Source of the DNA: an uncultured Prevotellaceae bacterium
GTDB lineage: Bacteria > Bacteroidota > Bacteroidia > Bacteroidales > Bacteroidaceae
Assembly: GCA_900314715.1 (NCBI GenBank)
Contig: OMWI01000022.1
Coordinates: forward strand, 1 to 52,808
Direction: 5' to 3'
Length of the DNA: 52,808 bases
The notes below the pieces were generated by a model, which saw nothing but the letters and a program-made list of their open reading frames with translations, was not told where the DNA came from and made no database searches. Below are positions 8,096 through 16,837 of this stretch, in pieces. Within the stretch, counting starts at the first letter, position 1. Every line of letters begins with the position of its first letter. Both the position numbers and the translations under genes were made by a program.

Positions 8096-11000
8096 TTACT
8101 TTCTCACCACTTTCTTCCCGTTAATGATGTAGATGCCCTTTTGGAGCGTGGTGGGAGTGGAATCCTTGCTATCCTGTACCTTTCTTCCTTGCAGGTCGTA
8201 GATGGTTGCGCTTCCTTCCTCATCTGCCGTAACACCCTTGATGGCATTGGGATTGTCGATGACGGTCAGCGTACCGTTCACGTATTTAAAGATGTAGTTC
8301 TGGGCTTCTGCACCCGAGATGCGGATTTCATATTCGCCCACAGGACTCGATGGCGTAGCGTCGCATTCAAAAGTAGGTTCCTTTGTCAATACGTCACTTG
8401 CCTCTTCCTTGTTCCTAAAGGTACGATAGGTAGCCTTGAATACGGGGTTAGGCTCTCCGTAATAGCGCGTGTACGATAGTGCAGTAGCCGTAACGGAATA
8501 AGGAGTGACAGTCATGATGGCAGGAATGTATTTCACTCCGAAAGTAGTAATCGTTCCTGGAGTAACCTCAATCGGGTATGTACCTACTGGAGAGAATTCA
8601 TCGGCGTTGCATTCCACGTTTGGAACACCGTTGATAGGTGCGCCTTCCACCGAATATTTCAAGTTAGCGTTCTTGCGACCGTACATCCTACTATCGTCAA
8701 CACATTGTACAACGGGCATTCCCGTGTATTCCTTGATGGTGAACCTCTTCCAGTAGCTATCGTTTTGGTAGGCTTCCACGGCTTCCTTCGGTACGAATAC
8801 GGTTGCCGAACTGAGCAATCCGCAACCATTAGCGTCTATCTCTTGTGGATTGGGATTGAGCACGGCCACGTATTTCAGTTTCGTGCAAGAAGAGAATGCA
8901 TTCTTTCCAATCTTCTTGATGTTTTCTGGGATGTAGATAGACGTGATGTAAGTGCAGTTGTTAAAGGCATTTTCGGGAATGGATTGCAACGACGTGAAGT
9001 ATTGCAACTCGTCGAAACTCATCATGTTCGTATTATGGAAATAGTCGCCAATGTCCTCAATGCCTGCCACTTCATCGAAACTAATCTCTTCGTCCCCGTC
9101 CTCATCCCATTTCTTTGTACATTTTACCTTGATGGCATCATCGTTGAAGGTGATGTATTTCATCTTCTTACGAACAGATAAGATGGCATTGATGATTTCT
9201 TCGTCCGCGCTATATATGTTGTCATACACGGCTTGTTCTTCTGCCACGTCAATATCCTTTTCATGGGCTTTCTTGAGCAACTCTTTCAGTTCACCATATT
9301 TACTGAAATCCTTTTCTATTGCCTCATAGTCAGACACTTTGATGAATGCCCATTGACAACTGCTTTCGTTGTTTTGGTATGGAACATCCCAGAAGATGGC
9401 GCTCGTTTGGTAGCCCTCATATCCATAGCCTGTTGGATGGTTGGGATTAACGCCCATATACTGGTCTGCTATATAGTAATTATTAGTAGATGGAACTTGG
9501 AAGGTGTACAAGTTGTCACCAACTGATTCTACGTGCCAATATGCGTCAGGCGATAGCGTGCCGTCAACGAAACAAGTCCTTATACCGAGACCAACATATT
9601 GGTCAGAGACGGTGCGGAACAAGATTTGGTTATCATATCCCGTTTGGTCTGAATAGAGGTAGTATAAATCTTTCCCCATCGTGTTGTCACGCTTGAGTTG
9701 GTATCTCATCTTGGTCGCTCCCACGACAGCTTGCGTTCCATACGCTTCACCTTTTGTAAGGAATTTTTTAGAGCCGATTTGGTAAATGTAAACCCATTCG
9801 TCGGTTTGCAGCGGACTAAATGGTGGTGTTTTCTTCGTACGCATTTCCTCAATCTTGCCAAACTCCTTCCACACGGGAGCATTTGCATATAGTTCCTTAG
9901 AACCTATTGGTACGAAAAGGGTTGCATCTTGTATGTTTACGTTCCAAAAGATTTCTTCGCCCAGTGTGATGGTGGATGGGTCAGGGTTGGCAATGCAGAA
10001 TGTGCGCAATGATGAACATTCAGCAAAACAGAAACTACCAATTTCAGTAATATGTTCAGGCAATTCGATTTCTTTGAGAGAAACACAATGGCTGAACACC
10101 GCATCTTCCAAAGTTGAGATGGTGCTTGGCAATTGAATGGAAGAGAGATGTTTGCAATTACTGAAAAATGATGAGTATATGGAGCTTATACCTGTGAAAT
10201 ATTTTAATTCATCAAATGAGGTAATTGTACTACCAAAAAATTGGTTGCCGAGATATGGTCTATTCTTTGCTTCACTAATACTTACCTCTCCATCCTTGTT
10301 GGTGTCCCATCTCTTTGGAGCAATTTTACGTAGAAGTTCATCGGCAAAGTGGATGAAGTCAAGTTTCTTTCGGAGAGACTTTTGTGCCTTTTGCAATTCA
10401 TCCAAGTTGCTGCTCATGTTGTCAAAGATGGCTTGCTCCTTTTCACGGTCTATGTTTCTTGCCTTGGCAATGCTAAGGAGGTTCTCCAATTGTTGAGCGG
10501 CAAAATAGATGTCATGTGCTTCCCCAACTTCTATGAATGCCCAATGGCAATTGTCTGGATTAGTGACGTATGGCACATTGCTGTTAACCTTGTCGGTTGC
10601 TATTCCTTGTTGATCCTCTTCGTTGAATCCTACGCCAAAATACTTGAATTTTGAATAGTATTCTAATTCCTGGGGTATCTGAATGGTATATTGGTTGTTG
10701 CCTATGGATTCAAAGTGCCATATCGTTGATGGTGTATCAACAGGTGTAAGTGAACATTCATCCGACGAGTTTCCTTCAGAATCTATCCATATAGATCGGC
10801 AAACACGACCACCATAACTGTTCACATCTTCGGTGTGCATATAGTAGTTGTCTGGCCCAAATTCCTCGTCTTTATAAATAGTAAACTCCACGGGGGTATT
10901 ACTAACGTAAAGCCTATAATTGATATCTTCGCCAAGATACTTTCCTGTGCCTACATTATATATATAATAACGATGTCCGTCAGCGACAGGGGCGAATTCT

Positions 11001-12799
11001 TCTTTCGGTAGTTTACGGTATTCATTGATTGTACCGAATTCTTTCCATTGATTTGCTTGCGAGAACAATGTCTTGCCGTCTTTTGGCACAATTAAGGTGG
11101 CATTGGCAAAATTCATTCCCTCAAACACTCCGTTACCCATACTGATGTTGGCGGGATTGTTGGTGTTGACGGTAACGGTTGTCACGTTCTCGCAATTGCG
11201 GAATGCCTGACTTCCTATGGAGGTGACGCTTTCAGGAATGTTTATAGTGAGAAAACCAGTACAATTATCAAACGTATTGGGATGTATGGTAGTGATTGAT
11301 GATGGAATCGTAATGTCTCCAAGGTAGCGACAATTTTGAAAAGCCTCCTTGCCGATGGACTTGACAGAAGACGGAATCAACAATGAAAACAAGAAACAAT
11401 CCTTGAAGGCACGATTGCCGATAGCTTCTATTTGCTCAGGTAGAGCGATGTCGTATAAGTCTTCGCATCCATTAAAAGCATCGTCTGGGATTTTTGTAAT
11501 TCCCGTGAAATAGCGCAATTCGCTAAACTTGTTAAACAGCTTTCCTTTAAACACGGTGGCGATGTCTTTTACGTTCGCTGCTTCCGCATAACTCAATTTA
11601 CCGTCCTTGTTCTCGTCCCAATTCTTCACGCACAAATCTTCCACCGCTATGTCGTTGAAGAGAATGTTCTTATTCATATAGTTGTCGGGTTCCATGCCAA
11701 TCACGGCATCTCCACCTTCGTTGAAATTTCTTCCATCACCAGGCGATAGGTTGGTAAGAAGGAAATGACCATCGTATCGACCGCCCCATCCCCAATTGAT
11801 GTGATAGTAGTGAAAACCGTCATATCCGTCGCATACGAAGGCATGGCCTCCGCCAGCGAGATAAACAGGACGCCTGTTGGCCAATTCATTATAAATCATT
11901 TCGTCCCATTGCTCTAAGCTGTACTCACTTTCCAACACGTATTTTGCTGTGGTCTTGTATCCGAAGTATGTTGTGAGAGCTTCGGGAATATAAGCAGAAT
12001 AAGCACCAGACCCACTGGGGTTATAGTCCATTTTGAGTGATACGCCGCAATAGAGCATGAGATTAGCTACGGCATTTTGGTTGACCAATGGCTCATACCC
12101 TTCATAATGATCCAACATGTTATCCCAATCAATCTTGCTACCCTTGGGAATACCCTCCACGTGCAATTTTCCATAGGTAGCGTGAGAGCTACGCGTATCG
12201 TAGGCAGGTATTTCTTCCAGCGTCTTGTCGGTTGACTTATCGCGATGGTAATACATGATTTGTGCCATAGCGGTGGCAACGCAACCCGTAATCGCCCTGC
12301 CCATATCGAAATATATAGGGCATTTGTTGTTATAGGGTGCCGACTGGTCCCATTGTGTCGACATGAGTGTCGGTATGCTGGGGTGTTTCTTCACGTTGGC
12401 CATCGAAAGTGCCAAGCGTGGGTTTTTCTGAATCGCCGTGATTTGCTTCTCGTATTTTAACAACCAGTTCTTCATGTTCTCGGGAATCTGTTGGTAGTCG
12501 AAACTACCCTTGTCGCAATAGCCAAGCACGGGAATCGTCTTGTCATCGCCCGATACGATGATGAAGCCCTCGTCGTTCTCTCGGTTAAACACGTAGTAAG
12601 CATCCGTGTCTTGGGTGGTTTTCCCCTTCCTCGGAGCCAACTTCTTCTCGTCGCTTACGGCAACGAGTCGTTTGTGAACTTGCATTTCCTCTTGAAATGC
12701 CACGGCATTTTTCAATGCCTGTTGTCGTGTGATGGGTTCTCCATTGCCGAATAGCCATGCCATACAAAAGCATGTTAGCAGTAAAATCTTCTTGTTCAT
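8096..12799 (-). CDS. Secreted C10 (streptopain/interpain-like) cysteine protease with BspA repeats
   Basis: A 1567-residue exported cysteine protease. Order of parts: signal peptide (~1-20), Spi-type inhibitory propeptide (~22-140), C10 catalytic domain (~148-370) with Cys173 (ITGCVATAMAQ), His319 (GGGHAFVCDG) and the Trp-rich HINWGWGG loop (333-340). Then come three modules, each starting with an EF-hand-like loop (first: D395-E406, DENKDGKLSYAE; later ones DTNKDGEVSISE and DEDGDEEISFDE) followed by LRR_5/BspA-type leucine-rich repeats. A ~70-residue MBG-like beta domain and a short C-terminal tail (IYDLQGRKV...KGIYIINGKKVVRK) like those used for surface secretion in Bacteroidetes complete it. 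It is much longer than typical interpains. The role in host or feed protein degradation is inferred. It is monocistronic, with its own promoter and terminator. Confidence 0.92.
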   Translation of the reverse strand: MNKKILLLTCFCMAWLFGNGEPITRQQALKNAVAFQEEMQVHKRLVAVSDEKKLAPRKGKTTQDTDAYYVFNRENDEGFIIVSGDDKTIPVLGYCDKGSFDYQQIPENMKNWLLKYEKQITAIQKNPRLALSMANVKKHPSIPTLMSTQWDQSAPYNNKCPIYFDMGRAITGCVATAMAQIMYYHRDKSTDKTLEEIPAYDTRSSHATYGKLHVEGIPKGSKIDWDNMLDHYEGYEPLVNQNAVANLMLYCGVSLKMDYNPSGSGAYSAYIPEALTTYFGYKTTAKYVLESEYSLEQWDEMIYNELANRRPVYLAGGGHAFVCDGYDGFHYYHINWGWGGRYDGHFLLTNLSPGDGRNFNEGGDAVIGMEPDNYMNKNILFNDIAVEDLCVKNWDENKDGKLSYAEAANVKDIATVFKGKLFNKFSELRYFTGITKIPDDAFNGCEDLYDIALPEQIEAIGNRAFKDCFLFSLLIPSSVKSIGKEAFQNCRYLGDITIPSSITTIHPNTFDNCTGFLTINIPESVTSIGSQAFRNCENVTTVTVNTNNPANISMGNGVFEGMNFANATLIVPKDGKTLFSQANQWKEFGTINEYRKLPKEEFAPVADGHRYYIYNVGTGKYLGEDINYRLYVSNTPVEFTIYKDEEFGPDNYYMHTEDVNSYGGRVCRSIWIDSEGNSSDECSLTPVDTPSTIWHFESIGNNQYTIQIPQELEYYSKFKYFGVGFNEEDQQGIATDKVNSNVPYVTNPDNCHWAFIEVGEAHDIYFAAQQLENLLSIAKARNIDREKEQAIFDNMSSNLDELQKAQKSLRKKLDFIHFADELLRKIAPKRWDTNKDGEVSISEAKNRPYLGNQFFGSTITSFDELKYFTGISSIYSSFFSNCKHLSSIQLPSTISTLEDAVFSHCVSLKEIELPEHITEIGSFCFAECSSLRTFCIANPDPSTITLGEEIFWNVNIQDATLFVPIGSKELYANAPVWKEFGKIEEMRTKKTPPFSPLQTDEWVYIYQIGSKKFLTKGEAYGTQAVVGATKMRYQLKRDNTMGKDLYYLYSDQTGYDNQILFRTVSDQYVGLGIRTCFVDGTLSPDAYWHVESVGDNLYTFQVPSTNNYYIADQYMGVNPNHPTGYGYEGYQTSAIFWDVPYQNNESSCQWAFIKVSDYEAIEKDFSKYGELKELLKKAHEKDIDVAEEQAVYDNIYSADEEIINAILSVRKKMKYITFNDDAIKVKCTKKWDEDGDEEISFDEVAGIEDIGDYFHNTNMMSFDELQYFTSLQSIPENAFNNCTYITSIYIPENIKKIGKNAFSSCTKLKYVAVLNPNPQEIDANGCGLLSSATVFVPKEAVEAYQNDSYWKRFTIKEYTGMPVVQCVDDSRMYGRKNANLKYSVEGAPINGVPNVECNADEFSPVGTYPIEVTPGTITTFGVKYIPAIMTVTPYSVTATALSYTRYYGEPNPVFKATYRTFRNKEEASDVLTKEPTFECDATPSSPVGEYEIRISGAEAQNYIFKYVNGTLTVIDNPNAIKGVTADEEGSATIYDLQGRKVQDSKDSTPTTLQKGIYIINGKKVVRK

Positions 12800-12833
12800 A
12801 ATGTTGGCATTTAGGTTTTTGAATACTATTTTG

Positions 12834-12841
12834 CAAATTTA
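12834..12841 (-). promoter_or_regulatory. Promoter -7 box of the C10 protease gene
   Basis: TAAATTTG on the minus strand fits TAnnTTTG, 34 nt upstream of the protease start. Confidence 0.5.
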
Positions 12842-12928
12842 AAGTAAAAAATCCTAATTTCAAAAAGAAATGTCCTACGTTATGAGGGGAAAATCCCTAT
12901 TGTTCATGGGGGAATACCCTATATATTA

Positions 12929-12956
12929 AATGAAGAATGAAGAATAAAGAATGAAG
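12929..12956. repeat. Heptanucleotide tandem repeat
   Basis: Four units of AATGAAG, one with a single change, upstream of the C10 protease promoter. Confidence 0.75.
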
Positions 12957-12960
12957 AATC

Positions 12961-13065
12961 CATTATGTTGTAATTTACTTTGCAAGTATTTTTATTACGT
13001 TCCTATTATTTGGAACATTGGGTGCATTTGCACAGAGTAGTAAGCCTTCCATTGCTTCAAGGTGA
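12961..13065 (+). pseudogene. Remnant of a secreted-protein gene (signal peptide only)
   Basis: A plus-strand frame without a start codon encodes a hydrophobic run followed by GTLGAFAQSSKPSIASR and a stop (13063-13065). The AFA-QS junction is a typical signal-peptidase site of Bacteroidales. Nothing recognisable follows, and the inverted-repeat element begins 15 bp later. It is best read as the 5' scar of a lost secreted protein, but chance is possible. Confidence 0.35.
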
Positions 13066-13079
13066 ACAACTGAATGTCT

Positions 13080-13335
13080 AAATCTTACAATCTTACAGCT
13101 GACAGTTTTTTTTTGTGTAAGATATGATAGAAATGAAGTAAGAATGATTATGATAAGAGTATAAAATATAATAGAAATAATAAATAATTATTAATAATAT
13201 ATTCATTTTTAAATAATATAATCTTTAATAGTATAATTATTCTATTCATATTAATTTCTCAAGTTATCATTCTATTCCTCTTTCATCGCCTATTAGGTGC
13301 AAAAAATAACTGTCAGCTGTAAGATTGTAAGATTT
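13080..13335. repeat. 36-bp inverted repeat around an AT-rich core
   Basis: The arms (13080-13115 and 13300-13335) match over 36 bp with one mismatch. Each arm contains the tandem octamer ATCTTACA twice followed by GCTGACAG. The 184-bp core is extremely AT-rich and has no open reading frame. The layout resembles a MITE-like element or a cruciform-forming regulatory region. No target duplication was recognised. Confidence 0.8.
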
Positions 13336-13484
13336 TCACTGTTCCATAATAGTGAAGGATTCTTTGGTAATTGTGTAAGTGCTTGAATATAAGTAGATTG
13401 CGAATAATTCTCAGCAATCAACATTGAACTCACAACATAAAAAAGCATGGCACAGAATGTGTATTGCGCCTTTCTTGTGTATTA

Positions 13485-13707
13485 AAACGATAGCTTTAGG
13501 CGACGTAAACGATAGGTTTAGACGATGCAAACGATATGTTTGTAAGCTATAAACCATTCGTCTGTAGCATAGAAATCAATGGTTCATAGCAAACAAACAA
13601 ATGATATGTACGTGATACAAAAGAGTGTATGCGCTATATATTTGATAGCTATACACCGTGTATTTAAGCCAAATACACTCTGTATATGTATGAAATACAC
13701 GGTGTAT
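13485..13707. repeat. 22-bp-period palindrome array
   Basis: Seven 13-bp quasi-palindromes start at 13485, 13507, 13529, 13551, 13573, 13595 and 13617, each separated by 9 bp (e.g. AAACG-ATA-TGTTT). After a phase break, three more start at 13651, 13673 and 13695 (ATACA-CCG-TGTAT type). Arms change in sequence but most stay self-complementary. The array ends 26 bp from the ttcA stop codon. The remaining ~150 bp between it and the inverted repeat show nothing recognisable. Confidence 0.85.
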
Positions 13708-13733
13708 ATACGTGAAATACAAAAAAGAGAAGA

Positions 13734-14450
13734 TTACTTTTCAACCAGTTTCCCTTCTCTTTCCAATGCATTCCAAATGGAATAGCGGGCTTCAGGGTTT
13801 AGGGATTCCATTTGGTGGAAGATTTGTTGAATGTCGGTTCGATAGGAATCCTTCTCGTAAGGACAGAGCTTGCGTTGCTTTTGATAACCTTCTTGTTCGG
13901 CGTATGCCTTGATGTCTGATTCATGGCAAAGGCATAGAGGACGGATAATCGCCAATGGCATCTTTTTCATTTGCAAGAATACGGGCATGGTATCGAATCT
14001 TCCTTGGAAACATTCATTCATGAGCGCAGTATGAATGAGGTCGTCCATGTGATGACCCAATGCAATCTTGTTGCAACCAATCTCTTGTGCAAGGTTGAAC
14101 ATTTGTTTCCTACGATTCCACGAACAAAGAAAGCAAGGAGACTTACGTTTGTCGGTAGAAGCATCAAAACTCGTGTTAACGACATGCAAGTTGACGTTGC
14201 GTTGTCGGCAAAAATCCTCCAAGTAATGAGTATCCGTTTCGTAATCGATATTATCCATTCTAATGTGAATGGCCTCGATGGAGAAACGGGGCATGAAAAT
14301 GCGTTGACGTTGGGCTAACAAATCAAGGAGGCAAAGACTATCTTTGCCTCCTGATAATGCTACAAGTACACGATCACCATCATCAATGAGATGATAGGTT
14401 CGCATAGCTCTAACGAGCTGATTTAGTAGGTGTTGACGTAAGTCTTTCAC
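13734..14450 (-). CDS. ttcA: tRNA 2-thiocytidine biosynthesis protein (TtcA family)
   Basis: PP-loop ATPase that thiolates cytidine 32 of some tRNAs using an Fe-S cluster. The PP-loop motif SGGKDS is at residues 33-38, the CxxC pair at C106/C109 and a third conserved Cys at C196. The protein is 238 residues, shorter than E. coli TtcA (~310) but usual for the compact Bacteroidetes form. The start is a GTG at 14450 that overlaps the TGA of the upstream reductase gene by four bases (GTGA), so translation is likely coupled. The next Met is internal at residue 16 and would cut into the fold. Confidence 0.85.
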   Translation of the reverse strand: MKDLRQHLLNQLVRAMRTYHLIDDGDRVLVALSGGKDSLCLLDLLAQRQRIFMPRFSIEAIHIRMDNIDYETDTHYLEDFCRQRNVNLHVVNTSFDASTDKRKSPCFLCSWNRRKQMFNLAQEIGCNKIALGHHMDDLIHTALMNECFQGRFDTMPVFLQMKKMPLAIIRPLCLCHESDIKAYAEQEGYQKQRKLCPYEKDSYRTDIQQIFHQMESLNPEARYSIWNALEREGKLVEK

Positions 14451-16801
14451 CTCAGTTGCTTATCCATGTTGAGAGCAGCACGACGACCGTCACCCATGGC
14501 GAGGATAACGGTAGCACCACCACGAACAATATCGCCACCAGCAAAGAGATTAGAGCGAGAACTCTGCATCTCCTCGTTAACCACGATGGTGTTCTTTCTA
14601 CCCAATTCAAGACCTTCGATAGACTTCGGAACGAGTGGGTTAGGACTAACGCCTACAGCCACAATCACTTGGTCAACGGGAATCTCGATGGTCTTTCCCT
14701 CAATGGGAACAGGAGAACGACGACCACTGGCATCTGGTTCGCCTAATTCCATCACTTGGAGAACGGCAGCACATACGGCACCGTTTTCGTCAGCCTTGTA
14801 TTCGATAGGATTGTGTAAGGTAAGGAAGTTGATACCTTCCTCCTTCGCATGCTTTACCTCTTCGAGACGAGCAGGCATTTCTGCCTCAGAACGACGATAA
14901 ACCAACGTCACTTCAGCACCAAGACGCTTAGCCGTACGACAAGAGTCCATAGCTGTGTTTCCGCCACCTACTACCAATACTTGCTTACCAAGATTGATAG
15001 GCGTATCCGTTGTTGGATTGGCAGCATCCATCAAGTTTACACGTGTCAGATACTCATTCGAAGACATGATGTTAATGGCATTCTCACCAGGAATATTCAT
15101 GAAGTTGGGTAATCCAGCACCCGAACCAACGAAGATTCCCTTGAAACCTTGGTTCTCCAAGTCTTTCACGCTGATGGTCTTACCAACGATAACGTCGGTT
15201 TGGAAGTGAACGCCCATCTTCTTGAGGTTCTCGATTTCCACGTCAACGATAGCATTAGGAAGACGGAACTCAGGAATACCATATTTCAATACGCCACCAA
15301 TCTCGTGCAAAGCCTCGAATACATAGACATCATAACCTTTCTTCACCATGTCGCCAGCAAATGACAAACCAGCAGGACCAGAACCTACAACGGCAATCTT
15401 GATACCGTTAGATGGTTCAATCTCTGGTAAGGAAATGTTGCCACTCTCGCGCTCGTAATCGGCAGCAAAACGCTCCAAATATCCGATAGCTACGGCAGGT
15501 TCGTTCATCTTCAAATGGATACAACGACTCTCACATTGTTTCTCTTGTGGACAAACGCGCCCGCAAACGGCGGGTAGGGCAGAGGTGTCTTTCAATACCT
15601 TAGCAGCAGCAAGGAATTCGCCACGTTCGATGTTCTTCACGAATGCTGGGATATTGATATTCACAGGACAACCTTCCACACACGTTGGCTTGGCACAATC
15701 CAAACAACGCTTAGCCTCGGTAAGTGCCATTTCGGGAGTCAAACCGATGTTTACTTCCTCCGTGCGAGTAGTTGCACGATAAACGGGGTCTAACTCAGGC
15801 ATGATGACACGTGGGATAGCCGTGCGCTCCTTCGGTTTCATCGACTTGCGAAGTTCGGTGCGCCATTCGGCGTTGCGGTCGGTGAGTTCTTCGATGGAGG
15901 TGTCCTGATTGTTCTGATTATTCTGAATTTTCTGAATTTTCTGATTGTTCTGACTATTCTGATCATTCAGATTATCCAAATGCTCCTCAAAATGCTCAAT
16001 TTCCTCTTGTTCGGCACGCTTGAATGTACCCATGCGCTTGAACATTTCATCCCAATCTACCAAAGCACCATCAAATTCTGGTCCGTCGATGCAGACAAAC
16101 TTTGTCTTGCCACCGATGGTGAGACGACATGCGCCACACATTCCCGTACCGTCAACCATAATGGTGTTCAGCGATACTTCACATGGAATATTATGCTTCT
16201 GTGCGGTGAGATTAGAGAACTTCATCATGATGGGAGGACCAATGGCAAAAATCTTATCTACATGCTCTTCCTGTTCGATGAACTTCTCGATGCCAACCGT
16301 TACGACACCCTTTTCTCCATACGAACCATCATCGGTCATGATGATGACCTCATCAGATGATTCGCGAACCTTATCTTCCAATATAATGAGGTCCTTGCTT
16401 CTTCCTGCCAATACGGAGAGAACGCGGTTGCCAGCTTTCTTCAATGCTTGAATGATTGGCAACATAGGTGCAACACCAACGCCACCACCAGCGCAAACAA
16501 CGGTACCGAAGTTTTCGATATGGGTAGGATTTCCAAGTGGACCTACCACGTCGGTAACATATTCACCCACGTTGAGGTTGCAAAGTTTGATAGATGACAA
16601 TCCTACTTTTTGCACCACGAGGGTAATCGTGCCGCGTTCGATGTCTGCGTCAGCGATGGTAAGAGGCATTCTCTCACCCTTCTTGCCTACGCGTACAATA
16701 ACGAAATTGCCAGCCTTGCGACTCTTGGCAATCAATGGAGCCTCGATTTCGAAAAGGAAAACCTTCTCAGAAAACTGCTCCTTGCGAATAATCTTGTTCA
16801 T
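14447..16801 (-). CDS. Fused FNR-type flavoprotein / GltD-type reductase (NfnAB-like)
   Basis: A 784-residue fusion of two electron-transfer proteins. Residues 1-260 are a ferredoxin-NADP reductase/PyrK-like subunit with FAD and NAD(P) domains and a [2Fe-2S] site (C222, C225, C237, in DGTGMCGAC and FVCIDG). Residues ~279-299 form a low-complexity Asn/Gln linker. Residues ~305-784 are a GltD-type subunit with two 4Fe-4S motifs (C366, C369, C374, C378 and C413, C417, C423, C427), an FAD Rossmann motif (VVGSGPAGLS, ~471) and an NADPH motif (VVGGGNTAMD). Separate NfnA and NfnB proteins bifurcate electrons between NADH, NADPH and ferredoxin; the same role is likely here, but glutamate synthase or sulfide dehydrogenase activity cannot be excluded. 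The linker is encoded by a 9-bp DNA repeat. Confidence 0.9.
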   Translation of the reverse strand: MNKIIRKEQFSEKVFLFEIEAPLIAKSRKAGNFVIVRVGKKGERMPLTIADADIERGTITLVVQKVGLSSIKLCNLNVGEYVTDVVGPLGNPTHIENFGTVVCAGGGVGVAPMLPIIQALKKAGNRVLSVLAGRSKDLIILEDKVRESSDEVIIMTDDGSYGEKGVVTVGIEKFIEQEEHVDKIFAIGPPIMMKFSNLTAQKHNIPCEVSLNTIMVDGTGMCGACRLTIGGKTKFVCIDGPEFDGALVDWDEMFKRMGTFKRAEQEEIEHFEEHLDNLNDQNSQNNQKIQKIQNNQNNQDTSIEELTDRNAEWRTELRKSMKPKERTAIPRVIMPELDPVYRATTRTEEVNIGLTPEMALTEAKRCLDCAKPTCVEGCPVNINIPAFVKNIERGEFLAAAKVLKDTSALPAVCGRVCPQEKQCESRCIHLKMNEPAVAIGYLERFAADYERESGNISLPEIEPSNGIKIAVVGSGPAGLSFAGDMVKKGYDVYVFEALHEIGGVLKYGIPEFRLPNAIVDVEIENLKKMGVHFQTDVIVGKTISVKDLENQGFKGIFVGSGAGLPNFMNIPGENAINIMSSNEYLTRVNLMDAANPTTDTPINLGKQVLVVGGGNTAMDSCRTAKRLGAEVTLVYRRSEAEMPARLEEVKHAKEEGINFLTLHNPIEYKADENGAVCAAVLQVMELGEPDASGRRSPVPIEGKTIEIPVDQVIVAVGVSPNPLVPKSIEGLELGRKNTIVVNEEMQSSRSNLFAGGDIVRGGATVILAMGDGRRAALNMDKQLR
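15903..15974. repeat. In-frame 9-bp tandem repeat inside the FNR-GltD linker
   Basis: Eight 9-bp units of TTCTGANTN (plus strand) lie in the coding region and encode N-x-Q triplets (residues ~279-300). Because the unit is three codons, copy number can change without a frameshift. The same unit family occurs at 20809-20871. Confidence 0.9.
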
Positions 16802-16837
16802 ATTGCTTGATTTTGTATTTGTTTTCTTGTCAAAACC

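Noticed and set aside
13485-13707. Possible CRISPR array
   Set aside because: The repeated part is not constant in sequence, the period is only 22 bp, the spacers are 9 bp, and no cas gene is present. It is a palindrome array.
14447-16801. Frameshift or assembly fusion explaining the two-domain reductase
   Set aside because: The reading frame is continuous through the linker, and fused versions are known in Bacteroidales as far as I recall; the linker repeat keeps the frame.
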